Source: Paenibacillus solani | Lineage (GTDB): Bacteria; Bacillota; Bacilli; Paenibacillales; Paenibacillaceae | Reading direction: 5' to 3' | DNA: 64,000 bases | Assembly (NCBI RefSeq): GCF_001277345.1 | Contig: NZ_LIUT01000006.1 | Coordinates: 382,245-446,244, forward strand | Part shown: in pieces, positions 1 through 9,167 of the stretch | How the letters are laid out: the number at the start of each line of letters is the position of its first letter | How positions within the stretch are numbered: position 1 is the first letter of the stretch | Translations under genes and position numbers: made by a program | The notes under the pieces: model-generated | Database searches by the model: none | Told to the model about the DNA's origin: nothing | The model's input: only the letters and a program-made list of their open reading frames with translations

Positions 1-338
1 GGCTGCAAACATTGGAATCGAAGGGGATTCTCGTTTCCCGTTTAGGCGGGGATGAGTTCACTGTCATGATCAATTCGGCCGGCGAGGATCAAGAGTTGAT
101 CTGGATGGCAGAAGAGATCTGGACGATGCTTAGCGAGCCATACGAGCTGGAAGGTCATGAGGTGATAACCACACCGAGTATCGGGATTGCGGTATATCCA
201 GATCATGCCGCAAATGACCAGGAGCTGATCGGCCGTGCCGATGCAGCGATGTATGCGGCTAAGGAGAGACATGCCCGCTGGCATTTTGATGTAGAGCGGA
301 CAATGCTGCTAAAGTTTCTTGATCAAATTATGAAATAG
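1..338 (+). CDS. GGDEF-domain protein (diguanylate cyclase), C-terminal part only
   Basis: The frame is already open at base 3 and the start lies upstream of the window. The visible 112 residues are the second half of a GGDEF domain: RLGGDEF (the GTP/metal-binding active-site turn), then PSIGIAVYP and ADAAMYAAKE, which are standard late GGDEF motifs. Enzymes with this intact signature condense two GTP into cyclic di-GMP. The product-inhibition motif RxxD expected just before GGDEF is absent (SKGI at that position), so feedback inhibition by that site is not expected. The protein stops about 30 residues after the AAKE motif with no EAL domain in the same frame. A separate EAL gene starts 206 bases downstream, so synthesis and breakdown of the messenger may be linked here. 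N-terminal sensor domains cannot be seen. Confidence 0.9.
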   Translation, partial: LQTLESKGILVSRLGGDEFTVMINSAGEDQELIWMAEEIWTMLSEPYELEGHEVITTPSIGIAVYPDHAANDQELIGRADAAMYAAKERHARWHFDVERTMLLKFLDQIMK

Positions 339-544
339 AGGAACAAGATGAGTTTCGATCCTGCGTTGTTAGCAGCTTTTTGAGTCGAATTTTGTAGAAT
401 GCAGACTGCGGAATTGCGCGAATATTGCGCTTTTTTTATAAAACAGGTTATAACTTCGATAGAAAATCCATAAAATGCAAAGAAATCATATTCAAAATGC
501 CGATAAGAAGCATAGTGAGAGCCAGCTTGCCAAGGAGGACGAAC

Positions 545-1591
545 ATGATTTGCGACAATTGCAGCACCTTTGAACCGATTGAGGACCAGGGGATCGTTCA
601 TATGAAGCCTGCTAGTGGTGAGCTTATTCAATTGCTGGAAGTGAATGGCTACGCGATCCAAGAGAACAATGAAGGTTGTGCTGTGAAGTACAGGGTACGG
701 GCAGAACTTAAATCCATGATTAAGTGTCTGAAACCCCTTCCACTGAAGATTCGTCAGGAGCTCTTCTTCTGTGTTACTGGTGGAGAACCTCCTCACGAAC
801 GGCTTACGTGGACGCCGATGCGCAGGTTCGAACTGCAAATGGAGCATGACGATATGGTAAGTGTCATCCTGCACAAGCAGTTTACGAGTTACATGCAGCC
901 CATCGTAGATCCATCCGAGCGGATTGTGGCCTATGAATTTCTGCTTCGCCCGGTAGATTGGGGCATTGCGTTTCAGCCGTATGAGCTGTTTGAGACGGCA
1001 CGCAAAACCGGACTGCATTCATTCCTGGACCGGTCAGCACGCATCAGTGCTATTGAGACGAGTGCTGAGTGGCTTCCTATGGGCATGAAGCGTTTCGTCA
1101 ATTTTCTGCCATCTTCGATATATGATGCGGAAATGTGTCTAAGTCATACCTTTAATACCATCGACAAGCTCCAGCTGGATCCAAAGGATTTCGTATTTGA
1201 GGTTGTGGAGACGGAGAAGATTGAGGATATCAAACATTTGCAATCCATTTTTGAGGTATATCGCAGCCACGGAATATCCGTTGCCATGGACGACGTGGGA
1301 GCAGGCTATTCCACATTGGAGCAGATGGTGAGGCTTAAGCCGGATTATGTAAAGATTGACCGAAGCCTTATCGATCATTGTGATCGGAGTCACGCCCAGC
1401 AGAAACAGCTTGAGATCATCACGAATATGGCTCATGATTTTGGAGCCATGGTATTAGCTGAAGGCATTGAGCGACGAGAGGAGTTTCATTTTTGCCGAGA
1501 TATTGGAATTGAGCTCTCACAAGGGTATTTATTCGGAAAGCCAGCTGAAAGACCTCCGCTTGAACCGCACTCTCGAATAACCTATTCATAG
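545..1591 (+). CDS. EAL-domain protein, probable cyclic-di-GMP phosphodiesterase
   Basis: I place the start at ATG 545 because AAGGAGG lies 7 bases upstream; the frame is open further 5' but without a ribosome site. The 348-residue protein has a roughly 100-residue N-terminal part with a CDNC motif and further cysteines, of unknown role, then an EAL domain. The signature is EFLLR (about residue 131) instead of EAL, but the other catalytic elements are present: RFVNFLP (metal-binding Asn), EVVETE, MDDVGAGYS (double Asp), YVKIDRS (Lys), LAEGIE and QGYLFGKP. I infer an active phosphodiesterase hydrolysing cyclic di-GMP to pGpG, cytoplasmic, with the N-terminal part perhaps sensing metal or redox state. 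A strong terminator follows, so it is probably transcribed alone or with the GGDEF gene. Confidence 0.87.
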   Translation: MICDNCSTFEPIEDQGIVHMKPASGELIQLLEVNGYAIQENNEGCAVKYRVRAELKSMIKCLKPLPLKIRQELFFCVTGGEPPHERLTWTPMRRFELQMEHDDMVSVILHKQFTSYMQPIVDPSERIVAYEFLLRPVDWGIAFQPYELFETARKTGLHSFLDRSARISAIETSAEWLPMGMKRFVNFLPSSIYDAEMCLSHTFNTIDKLQLDPKDFVFEVVETEKIEDIKHLQSIFEVYRSHGISVAMDDVGAGYSTLEQMVRLKPDYVKIDRSLIDHCDRSHAQQKQLEIITNMAHDFGAMVLAEGIERREEFHFCRDIGIELSQGYLFGKPAERPPLEPHSRITYS

Positions 1592-1689
1592 CATACATAA
1601 TCGAATCCCTGAGAGTGTGAGGAGCGGCAGAGAAATTCCGTACGTCCGGCTAAAGTCCGACGTTGCAGATGCCTGGTACGAAAAATGAA

Positions 1690-1739
1690 AACGGACCCGC
1701 CAAGGATTTAAGAATGCTTCTTGGGTGGGTCCGTTTTTC
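1690..1739 (+). terminator. Intrinsic terminator after the EAL gene
   Basis: AACGGACCCGCC and GGTGGGTCCGTT form a long GC-rich stem, followed by a short T run. It sits 100 bases after the EAL stop and before the convergent maltose phosphorylase gene. Confidence 0.8.
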
Positions 1740-1819
1740 CTATAGAGCAAGGGCCGCTGGAATTCTCAATCGGGCTCTTGTTTTTTTATGGAATTCTCTG
1801 ATATAAAGCCATGCTTTTC

Positions 1820-4132
1820 TTATTTTGCAGCTGCCGTTATTTCCCCAAATCCGTCGATACTGAATTCCTTCCCGCTTACATTCAGGAGGGCAGGTGTCTC
1901 TGTTTCATTCACGATGATGGTTTCATTCCCTTTGACGCTTACCTTCAGGCGAGACCCGCGGAACATCACTTTGAAGGAGAAGGAAGACCAATGACCCGGA
2001 ATGAACGGGTTCAGATGCAATACGCCGTCCTTCACGCGCAAACCGCCGAAGCCATGCACAACGGACATCCAGGTACCTGCCATACTGGTAGTGTGGCAGC
2101 CGTCCTCGGTATCATTGTTGTAGTTGTCCAGGTCCAGGCGAGCGGTACGGAGGTACATCTCGTATGCCTTCTCCTGATAGCCAAGCTCACATGCGAGAAT
2201 AGAGTGCACGCATGGTGAGAGGGAGGACTCGTGTACCGTGAACGGTTCATAGAAGTCGAAGTTGCGTTTCTTCGTAGCCAGATCGTATTGGTCGCCCAGG
2301 AAGAACAAGCCTTGCAGCACATCTGCCTGCTTGATGTACACCGAACGCAGAATGCGGTCCCAAGACCAGTTCTGGTTCAGCGGCAGGTGGACAGGGTCCA
2401 ATTCCCTCACCGGAACAAGCTCCTTGTCAAGGAAGCCGTCCTGCTGCAGGAATACGCCAAGCTCCTCATCTAGCGGATAGTACATTTTTCCGATGATATC
2501 CTGCCATTTGGTTGTTTCGGCTTCCTGCAGGGCAAGCTTCGCTGTAAGCTCCTCATAGCGGGCATTCTCATTCTCTTTCAAATATTCAAGCACGTCGAGC
2601 GTGTATTCCATCGTCCAGCTGGCAATGCGGTTGGTGTACCAGTTGTTGTTCACGTTGTTCTCGTACTCGTTCGGACCGGTAACGCCCAGCATCATATACT
2701 GATCCTTCGCTGCTACGTAATTCACACGCTCTTCCCAGAAGCGGGAGATTTCCACGAGCACTTCCAGACCGTATTGACCGAGATAAGAGAAGTCGCCGGT
2801 ATAATTTACATAGTTATAAATAGCGTAGGCAATCGCGCCGTTACGGTGAATTTCTTCAAACGTAATCTCCCACTCGTTATGGCATTCCTCGCCGTTCATC
2901 GTCACCATAGGATAGAGGGCCCCTTTGGTGAATCCGAGCTTTCTGGCGTTTTCCTTCGCTTTTTCCAAATGCTTATAACGATAAATCAGCAGGTTGCGCG
3001 AAATGCTGGCATCCGCCGTGCTCAGGTAGAACGGAAGGCAGTAAGCCTCGGTATCCCAGTAGGTGCTGCCGCCGTATTTCTCCCCGGTGAAGCCCTTCGG
3101 TCCAATGTTTAGACGGTCGTCTTCGCCGCTATAGGTTTGGTTCAGCTGGAAGATGTTAAAGCGGATCGCTTGCTGGGCTGCTACATCGCCTTCAATGACA
3201 ATATCGCTTTCCTTCCATTTATCGCCCCATGCATCGGCTTGTTCTTTCAACAGCTGCTCAAAACTGGCTTCAGCCGCGGGTTCCAGCACAGCGCGTGCAG
3301 CTTCCACCAGCTCGCCGAGTCCATGATTGCGGGAAGTAACATTAGCCACATATTTGTACGTGGTGACGGTTTCTCCCTCAGATACCGGCACACTTACGCG
3401 GTTCCCCGCATATTTCTCTTTCTCCACCAGTTCAGCTTGGAGCTCCAGCTTCTCTCCGTTCTTTAAGATGGTGTAAGACATGACGGAGGTTACATGGAAA
3501 TCGAGCTTCTTGGTTTTCACCGTTACTGCCGCCGAGCCATGTGCCGCTTCTTTAAATACCTCAAGCCAGAATTTCTCGTCATAGTTCGAATCTTTATTCT
3601 TTACATCGCCGTCAAGATAAGGAGTAATGGTAATCTCACTGTTGAAATTAAGCGGAGTTACGGCATAGCGAATGGCGCCGATCTCGTGGCGTACAATGCT
3701 GACAAAACGGATGGCTTCGACTTTGAGTTCCTTGCCGTCCTCCATAACGGCGGTAAAACGGCGGGAGAGGAAGCCTTCCTTCATATTCAGCTCACGTACA
3801 AAATCCTTCACCGTACATTTGGCGAGATCCAGCGGCGTGCCGTCGAATTCAATGTCAATGCCAATCCAGTTGGTGCTGTTCAGCAATTTGGCGAAATATT
3901 CAGGATAACCGTTTTTCCACCAGCCAACACGGGTTTTATCCGGATAATACACGCCAGCCATATAACTGCCTTGCAGAGAAGAGCCGCTGTAGGCTTCCTC
4001 GAAGTTGGCACGCTGGCCCATAAACCCGTTCCCGATACTGAAAACACTCTCCGAGATTTCATGGGTGTGAGGATCAAATCCCTCTTCAATAATTGACCAT
4101 TCATCAAGCTTTAAATATTGTTTCACAATCAT
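1820..4132 (-). CDS. mapA: Maltose phosphorylase (GH65)
   Basis: Cytoplasmic enzyme that uses inorganic phosphate to split maltose into glucose and beta-D-glucose 1-phosphate. The 770-residue length is normal for GH65 disaccharide phosphorylases. Seen in the sequence: an N-terminal beta-sandwich with SIGNGFMGQRANFEE, the (alpha/alpha)6-barrel motif GFTGEKYGGSTYWDTEAY near residue 357, HNEWEITFEEIHRNG near 420 and GVTGPNEYENNVNNN near 488. The Glu of that last motif is the general acid in characterised maltose phosphorylases. Kojibiose and trehalose phosphorylases are the main alternatives; the neighbours and the GFTGEKYGGSTYW motif favour maltose. ATG 4132 is only 3 bases from AAGGAG, so GTG 4126 may be the true start. 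It lies downstream of pgmB, whose product consumes its phosphorylated product. Confidence 0.9.
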   Translation of the reverse strand: MIVKQYLKLDEWSIIEEGFDPHTHEISESVFSIGNGFMGQRANFEEAYSGSSLQGSYMAGVYYPDKTRVGWWKNGYPEYFAKLLNSTNWIGIDIEFDGTPLDLAKCTVKDFVRELNMKEGFLSRRFTAVMEDGKELKVEAIRFVSIVRHEIGAIRYAVTPLNFNSEITITPYLDGDVKNKDSNYDEKFWLEVFKEAAHGSAAVTVKTKKLDFHVTSVMSYTILKNGEKLELQAELVEKEKYAGNRVSVPVSEGETVTTYKYVANVTSRNHGLGELVEAARAVLEPAAEASFEQLLKEQADAWGDKWKESDIVIEGDVAAQQAIRFNIFQLNQTYSGEDDRLNIGPKGFTGEKYGGSTYWDTEAYCLPFYLSTADASISRNLLIYRYKHLEKAKENARKLGFTKGALYPMVTMNGEECHNEWEITFEEIHRNGAIAYAIYNYVNYTGDFSYLGQYGLEVLVEISRFWEERVNYVAAKDQYMMLGVTGPNEYENNVNNNWYTNRIASWTMEYTLDVLEYLKENENARYEELTAKLALQEAETTKWQDIIGKMYYPLDEELGVFLQQDGFLDKELVPVRELDPVHLPLNQNWSWDRILRSVYIKQADVLQGLFFLGDQYDLATKKRNFDFYEPFTVHESSLSPCVHSILACELGYQEKAYEMYLRTARLDLDNYNNDTEDGCHTTSMAGTWMSVVHGFGGLRVKDGVLHLNPFIPGHWSSFSFKVMFRGSRLKVSVKGNETIIVNETETPALLNVSGKEFSIDGFGEITAAAK

Positions 4133-4216
4133 CGGCTCCTTTGTTTTTAGGAAAAATGGTTGCAGATCTATATAGGATGAAACTGCTGGATGCTGTAAGC
4201 ATATGTGTGTATTCGC

Positions 4217-4867
4217 CTACAATTCCAGCAGACGGTCCACCGTGAATCCTTCCAGGGAGGGAAGAACGAGGTTGGCCTGACCCAAGGTTTCAGACGAACC
4301 GATGCCGACGCTGCGCATCCCCGCCCGCGTAGCAGCTTCGATTCCGGCTTCGGCATCTTCGAATACGACGCAGGCTTCCGGCTCGGTTCCAAGCTCACGA
4401 GCTCCCAGCGTGAATACCTCGGGGTCCGGCTTCGCCTGGCTGGTCTTCGTTCCATCGATGATAGCGTCGAAGTATGGCGTGAGGCCAGTGTTGTTCAGGA
4501 TCAGCATCGCGTTCTTGCTGGCAGAGCCCAGCGCAACCTTGATGCCGCGCTCCTTTAAGGCTTGGATAAACTCGAGGGCACCAGGTAAAATCTCGGATTT
4601 ATCCATATTGGAAATATATTCGACGTACCAGGCATTCTTCTTCTCGGCCAGTGCCATCTTCGTAATCTCATCCAGCGTTACGCCCCCAATCTCAAGCAGA
4701 ATATTGAGCGAAGCCATACGGCTTACTCCTTTAAGGCGTTCATTATCCTGCTCCGTAAAATCGAAGCCAAGTTCATTGGCAAGACGCTTCCAGGCAATGT
4801 AGTGATACTTGGCGGTATCCACCAAAACACCGTCAAGATCGAATAAACAAGCGGTTATGGATGACAT
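4217..4867 (-). CDS. pgmB: Beta-phosphoglucomutase
   Basis: HAD-superfamily enzyme converting beta-glucose 1-phosphate to glucose 6-phosphate through a beta-glucose 1,6-bisphosphate intermediate. The 216-residue protein opens with FDLDGVLVDT, which holds the Asp nucleophile and the second Asp acid/base two residues later. The helical cap follows (the segment with RLKGVSRMASL is the family's substrate-specificity loop), then GSASKNA (Lys/Ser motif) and FEDAEAGIEAA (metal-binding acidic motif). Start ATG 4867 follows AAGGAGGATTTAC. It is transcribed towards mapA with 84 bases between them, so the two form the classic maltose-phosphorolysis pair: phosphorylase product straight into glycolysis. 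Confidence 0.93.
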   Translation of the reverse strand: MSSITACLFDLDGVLVDTAKYHYIAWKRLANELGFDFTEQDNERLKGVSRMASLNILLEIGGVTLDEITKMALAEKKNAWYVEYISNMDKSEILPGALEFIQALKERGIKVALGSASKNAMLILNNTGLTPYFDAIIDGTKTSQAKPDPEVFTLGARELGTEPEACVVFEDAEAGIEAATRAGMRSVGIGSSETLGQANLVLPSLEGFTVDRLLEL

Positions 4868-4893
4868 GTAAATCCTCCTTAGTCAATTAGTGC

Positions 4894-4903
4894 AAACGTT
4901 TGA
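4894..4903. promoter_or_regulatory. LacI-family operator candidate upstream of pgmB
   Basis: CAAACGTTTG is a perfect CG-centred palindrome located 27 bases before the pgmB start. The same 10 bases recur at 6526-6535 in front of the amylase gene, which supports a shared LacI-type repressor, most simply the one encoded at 4992-6026. Confidence 0.65.
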
Positions 4904-4914
4904 ACCAAGCTGTA

Positions 4915-4945
4915 AAAATAAAGGAAGCACCTCAATGCTTCTTTA
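4915..4945 (-). terminator. Weak terminator between the LacI gene and pgmB
   Basis: On the minus strand AAGAAGCA, a short loop and TGCTTCCTT form a hairpin followed by TATTTTT. It may end the regulator transcript and leave pgmB-mapA to their own operator-controlled promoter. Confidence 0.45.
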
Positions 4946-4991
4946 TTTAGTAAAACTTCATCGTGGTTTCCTCGGCCTGTTAACGAAAATC

Positions 4992-6026
4992 CTAAGATTT
5001 TGGCAGTGAAAACATGGAGGATTCGCGGATCATAAGCCGATGCGGAATAATGTAACGATGCGGCAGTATCGTGTTATCATCGTTGCGGATGGTCTGAATC
5101 AGCGCTTGGGAAGCGGTATAACCCAGATTATAGATACCGATGTCTACGCTGCTGAGCGGCGGTGTCGACAGTTCGGTCAATGAAATGTTGTTGAAGCTGA
5201 TAATAGAAACATCTTCAGGCACCTTATATCCCAGCTCATGAAGTCCCCGCAGTACCCCGAAAGATACGATATCGTCAACAATGACAAGCGCCGTTGGCCG
5301 CTCAGGCAGATTCATGAAAAAGGACATCGCCCGATAGCCGCTCTCCTGGAGGAACTCGCCTTCGACAATCCATTCCTTTCTCATCTCGAGACCTGCATCG
5401 GCAAGTGCTTTGCCATAACCTTTGATCCGGTCCTGAGATACGATCAGATTAGGCGGACCGCTGACAAAGCCAATCCGCTTATGTCCCAGCGAGATCAGAT
5501 GCTTGGTTGCATCATAGGCAGCCTGAACATTGTCGGTATCGACGGATAATAGATCAGGGTATTTCTCACTCCTGCCGACAAGCACGAACGGGTAATTGTT
5601 CGACTTGAGAAACTCAACCACCTGATCGTCCTGTCTCGAATAGAGCAGGATAGCGCCATCGACGCGGCGGCCGTTAAGAAGACGGGATACTGCTTCGACC
5701 TCTTCCTTCTCGTTGCCTCCTGAACTGAGTACTACATCGTATCCCGAACGGTTCGCCTGTGTGACAATGCCCCGGATTAGCTCCATGAAGAATAAGTTAA
5801 GGAATAATTCTTCCGCAGGCTTTGGCAGAATGACGCATATGCTCTCGGTCGTTTTGGAAACGAGGCTCTTTGCCATGATATTGGGGTGATAGCCCATCTC
5901 TTCCATAATCTCTTTTACCTTGCGGGAGGTCTCGCGGCTGATTCTAGGATGATTGGATAGCACCCGGGAGACGGTGGAAGGGGATACACCAGCTCGTTTT
6001 GCAACATCTTTTATCGTTACAGACAT
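4992..6026 (-). CDS. LacI-family transcriptional regulator of the maltose genes
   Basis: The 344-residue protein has the canonical N-terminal helix-turn-helix and hinge: TIKDVAKRAGVSPSTVSRVLSNHPRIS (residues 4-30) and MGYHPNIMAKSL, followed by a periplasmic-binding-protein-like sugar-sensing domain. Start ATG 6026 follows GGAGGTCC. It is flanked by maltose phosphorylase genes on one side and a divergent amylase on the other. That context and its resemblance to MalR/MalI-type repressors suggest it binds CG-centred palindromes in the gaps and responds to maltose or a maltodextrin. The effector is an inference. A global CcpA-type role is unlikely given its local position. Confidence 0.88.
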   Translation of the reverse strand: MSVTIKDVAKRAGVSPSTVSRVLSNHPRISRETSRKVKEIMEEMGYHPNIMAKSLVSKTTESICVILPKPAEELFLNLFFMELIRGIVTQANRSGYDVVLSSGGNEKEEVEAVSRLLNGRRVDGAILLYSRQDDQVVEFLKSNNYPFVLVGRSEKYPDLLSVDTDNVQAAYDATKHLISLGHKRIGFVSGPPNLIVSQDRIKGYGKALADAGLEMRKEWIVEGEFLQESGYRAMSFFMNLPERPTALVIVDDIVSFGVLRGLHELGYKVPEDVSIISFNNISLTELSTPPLSSVDIGIYNLGYTASQALIQTIRNDDNTILPHRYIIPHRLMIRESSMFSLPKS

Positions 6027-6210
6027 AATAGGACCTCCAGTGGAACCGTTTGCGTTTTTTTGAAAATAAGAAAGCGACAGCGTGTGTGCTCCTTATTTCA
6101 CAAGAATAATTTCCGCTAGTCGCGGTCCGTTCTTCTTTATTCAATTGTGGGTTCGTAAGACCCTGATTATACGCGAAACATCTTGATTTAAAGCGATATG
6201 TCACCGATAT

Positions 6211-6540
6211 TTTAAACGGTTTCACAATGCTATATTAACGTTAAACGACAGGCTTGTAAATACGTATCCAAGTCAGTCAGGATATTTCATTCACAATTGC
6301 ATAAAAAACAAAGAAAGAGAAAGAAAATGAGAGGAAAGATGGCGTTAGGTCGATAAATATCAGGAAAATGACATGAAACGGCATTGTGCAAACGATTTAA
6401 CAAATTGAATAAGTCAGTTATGATATATAAAAGAACAGCCAGGTTGAAAGGAATACAACACATACGGACATAGATAGACCACAAATTGTAACCGGTTTAT
6501 TGGAATATAATAGAAGGCTATAATTCAAACGTTTGCGCTA
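6211..6540. promoter_or_regulatory. Operator-rich divergent control region (LacI gene / amylase)
   Basis: The 584-base gap between the regulator and the amylase holds several CG-centred sites typical of LacI repressors: AAACGGTTT (6214-6222), TTAACGTTAA (6235-6244), GCAAACGATTTA (6388-6399), AACCGGTT (6490-6497) and CAAACGTTTG (6526-6535). A TATAAT box lies at 6506-6511. The last two sites bracket it, so a bound repressor would block the amylase promoter. A further degenerate site, AACCGTTTGC (6045-6054), lies just before the regulator start and suggests autoregulation. Confidence 0.6.
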
Positions 6541-6610
6541 ATTATGAATTGCTGGAAAACATAGGTGTTTGCGCTTGAATATCAGCTGCATCGAACAGGA
6601 GGCCATTACT

Positions 6611-8308
6611 ATGGTATATCATAATAAGCGAAGAAAAATCAGGACTCTGTCTATTTGTTTTGCCGCCATTGCTCTCACGGGAAGCCTGCTTGCAGGCTGC
6701 AGCGGCACGGCTTCTCCTTCTCAAGGAATCAAGCCGACAGCGGCACCGGAAACAAAGCACCCGGAACCCAAAACGCCGGCAACCATGGAAACAACGGAAG
6801 TGGATGAGCAGCCATCCGATGTCTATTATGAAATTTTCGTACGCTCATTCTATGATTCCGATGGGGATGGGATCGGTGATTTACAAGGTGTCATCGAGAA
6901 GCTGGATTATTTGAATGATGGAGATCCCAACACGACCGATGATCTTGGCGTGACGGGGATTTGGCTGATGCCCATCAATCCTTCGCCAAGCTATCACGGT
7001 TACGATGTGACTGACTATCGTTCAATTCACCCTGATTACGGGACGCTTGATGACTTTAAGAGGCTGCTTGCCGAAGCGGATAAGCGCGGGATCAAGATTA
7101 TTATGGATCTGGTGGTCAATCACACGAGCACGGAGCATGACTGGTTTAAGCAGGCTGCGAGTGACAAAGCTTCAGCTACCCGCGACTGGTACATCTGGGC
7201 CGAGGATCAAGGAAAGACCCCTTCGGGGGTGAGCGCGGCAGGCAGCGGCTCGCCTTGGCATGAGCTGAACGGGGCCCATTATATGGGCACGTTCTGGGGG
7301 GGAATGCCCGATCTAAACTTTGATAATCCCAAGGTCCGCGAGGAAATGAAAGATATCGGGAAGTTTTGGCTGGAGCTCGGTGTCGATGGATTTCGTATCG
7401 ATGCAGCCAAACATATTTATGAGGATCTGATGTCCGATAAGGGTGAGGAGACAACGGCTAAGAATACAGCATGGTGGCAGGAATTCCGCGCCAGCATGAA
7501 TGAGGTGAACCCGGACGCTTATATCGTCGGAGAGATTTGGGATAACTCCGCTGCGGTCATCGCGCCATATTTGAATAACGCATTTGATTCGGGCTTCAAC
7601 TTCAGCCTGGGCGAGAGCATCATTGGCGCTGCGATGAACGAGAAGGATAACAACCTGGCGTTTACCCTGGAACGGACGTATGGTTTGTACAGCCAGGTAT
7701 CAGGTGGCAAGTTTACGGATGCTGCATTCTTGACGAATCATGATATGAACCGTGTCATGTCGCAGTTAAAGGATGATGGGAATCACGCCAAGATGGCCGC
7801 AGGCATCCTGCTGACCATGCCGGGCAATCCGTTTATCTATTACGGTGAAGAGATCGGGATGAAGGGAGCAAAGCCGGACGAACAAATCCGTGAGCCAATG
7901 ATCTGGTCCAATACCGGCAATGAAAAGGGACAGACGACCTGGGAGCCGCTAAAGCATAATCGGGGCGATCAGGTGCTGGGCGTAGAGCAGCAGACGGATG
8001 ATGAGGATTCTCTGCTGTCCCGCTATCGCACGCTTATCCGCTGGCGGAATGAGATGCCTGCCCTGAACCGCGGCACGATTAAATCCTACTCATCCGGCAA
8101 CCAGCAAGTGATGGCTTATATTCGCCACACAAATGATAGCAGTACCCTGGTGGTACATAATCTGTCAGGCACAGAGCAGACGGTGGACCTAGCAGCGAAG
8201 AATGGATCTGCAGAATTCCATACTTTGTCCAAAACAACTGACAATCACGCGGCATTGAACGGCAGCAGCTTAAAGCTTCCTCCTTATACCACCGTTATTT
8301 TGGAATAG
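6611..8308 (+). CDS. Secreted lipoprotein alpha-amylase family enzyme (GH13, subfamily 36-like)
   Basis: I place the start at ATG 6611, 8 bases after AGGAGG; the frame extends upstream to 6569 without a ribosome site. The first 30 residues are a lipoprotein signal peptide with lipobox LLAGC, so the enzyme should be anchored outside the membrane. The catalytic (beta/alpha)8 barrel shows DLVVNHTS, GFRIDAAKH (nucleophile Asp), GEIWD (acid/base Glu) and LTNHD (third Asp). The fifth conserved region reads MPDLN, the form given for GH13_36, between oligo-1,6-glucosidases (QPDLN) and neopullulanases (MPKLN). Likely role: cutting starch or maltodextrins outside the cell to feed the maltose phosphorylase route. 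It is controlled from the operator-rich region upstream. Confidence 0.9.
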   Translation: MVYHNKRRKIRTLSICFAAIALTGSLLAGCSGTASPSQGIKPTAAPETKHPEPKTPATMETTEVDEQPSDVYYEIFVRSFYDSDGDGIGDLQGVIEKLDYLNDGDPNTTDDLGVTGIWLMPINPSPSYHGYDVTDYRSIHPDYGTLDDFKRLLAEADKRGIKIIMDLVVNHTSTEHDWFKQAASDKASATRDWYIWAEDQGKTPSGVSAAGSGSPWHELNGAHYMGTFWGGMPDLNFDNPKVREEMKDIGKFWLELGVDGFRIDAAKHIYEDLMSDKGEETTAKNTAWWQEFRASMNEVNPDAYIVGEIWDNSAAVIAPYLNNAFDSGFNFSLGESIIGAAMNEKDNNLAFTLERTYGLYSQVSGGKFTDAAFLTNHDMNRVMSQLKDDGNHAKMAAGILLTMPGNPFIYYGEEIGMKGAKPDEQIREPMIWSNTGNEKGQTTWEPLKHNRGDQVLGVEQQTDDEDSLLSRYRTLIRWRNEMPALNRGTIKSYSSGNQQVMAYIRHTNDSSTLVVHNLSGTEQTVDLAAKNGSAEFHTLSKTTDNHAALNGSSLKLPPYTTVILE

Positions 8309-8340
8309 GCTGCGGCCTGATCACTAGAGCCAAACACAGC

Positions 8341-8384
8341 AAGACCCCGAGCCCCTGGAAGGAGGTGTGCTCAGGGTCTTTTTT
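8341..8384 (+). terminator. Intrinsic terminator after the amylase
   Basis: AAGACCCCGAGC and GCTCAGGGTCTT form the stem, followed by a run of T residues, about 30 bases after the amylase stop. Confidence 0.85.
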
Positions 8385-8489
8385 AGACGATCAGAATCCA
8401 TTTCTCGGAAGTCTTAACCTTTTGCTATCTCATGATACAATGACAAAAGATGGTTCGCGATTCGAACATTTGTTATGAAGGGAAGAAAA

Positions 8490-9167
8490 ATGATGAGTGC
8501 AAGCATTCTATATATCGAGGACGACCGGGAGATTGGCGGCTGGGTCTCCGAATTTCTCAGGGACAAGGGGTACGAGGTGCGGTGGCTGCTCAGCGGTGAG
8601 AAGGCCATCGAAGAAGCAGCTTCGTGTGCAGTCGCTGTTCTGGACGTCATGCTCCCGGGGCTTGATGGCTTTACGGTCGGGCAGCGCCTCAAGAAGGCGT
8701 ATCCCGGATTGCCTATCCTGATGCTGTCGGCCCGAACTTCCATTGACGATAAACTTCAGGGGCTCGAGTTCGCCGATGATTACTTGACAAAGCCTTTCCA
8801 CCCGGACGAGCTGGCTGCCCGTCTGGAGGTGCTTTTACGCCGATCCGTGGTGAAATCTGCGGAGCCTATCAGAGTGAAGCACTTATCTGTATATGAAAAC
8901 GAGAACCGGATCGTGAACGAAGATACCGGCGAGGAAATGCTGCTGACCGGCAAGCAGCATCAAATCTTTATGTATTTGCTCCAGCACGTGGGGCGTGTGA
9001 TGACGAAGGAACAAATCTATGAATCGGTCTGGGGGGAGTCTTATATCGAGGGAGACAAAACGCTCATGGTTCACATCCGGTATCTGCGCGAGAAGCTGGA
9101 GCGGGATCCCGCCAACCCGGAAATTATTGAGACGGTTCGCGGACTTGGTTATCGGGTGAGAGCATGA
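8490..9167 (+). CDS. OmpR/PhoB-family response regulator
   Basis: Receiver domain followed by a winged-helix DNA-binding domain, 225 residues. Seen: acidic pair EDD near the N-terminus, phospho-acceptor in VLDVMLPGLDG, Ser/Thr in LSART, Lys in LTKPF; the C-terminal half ends in ETVRGLGYRVRA, as usual for the family. ATG 8490 or 8493 has AAGGGAAG at a good distance; the upstream ATG 8475 does not. The stop overlaps the start of the kinase gene by 4 bases (ATGA), so the pair is co-translated. The segment GLEFADDY lacks one residue compared with the usual GLxxGADDY, which shortens the beta4-alpha4 region. Target genes are probably the ABC transporter genes at 11.3-13.7 kb. Confidence 0.9.
   Translation: MMSASILYIEDDREIGGWVSEFLRDKGYEVRWLLSGEKAIEEAASCAVAVLDVMLPGLDGFTVGQRLKKAYPGLPILMLSARTSIDDKLQGLEFADDYLTKPFHPDELAARLEVLLRRSVVKSAEPIRVKHLSVYENENRIVNEDTGEEMLLTGKQHQIFMYLLQHVGRVMTKEQIYESVWGESYIEGDKTLMVHIRYLREKLERDPANPEIIETVRGLGYRVRA

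Noticed and set aside
323..1018. 231-residue minus-strand frame opposite the EAL gene
   Set aside because: It lies antisense to a gene with clear EAL motifs, has no ribosome site and an unnatural composition.
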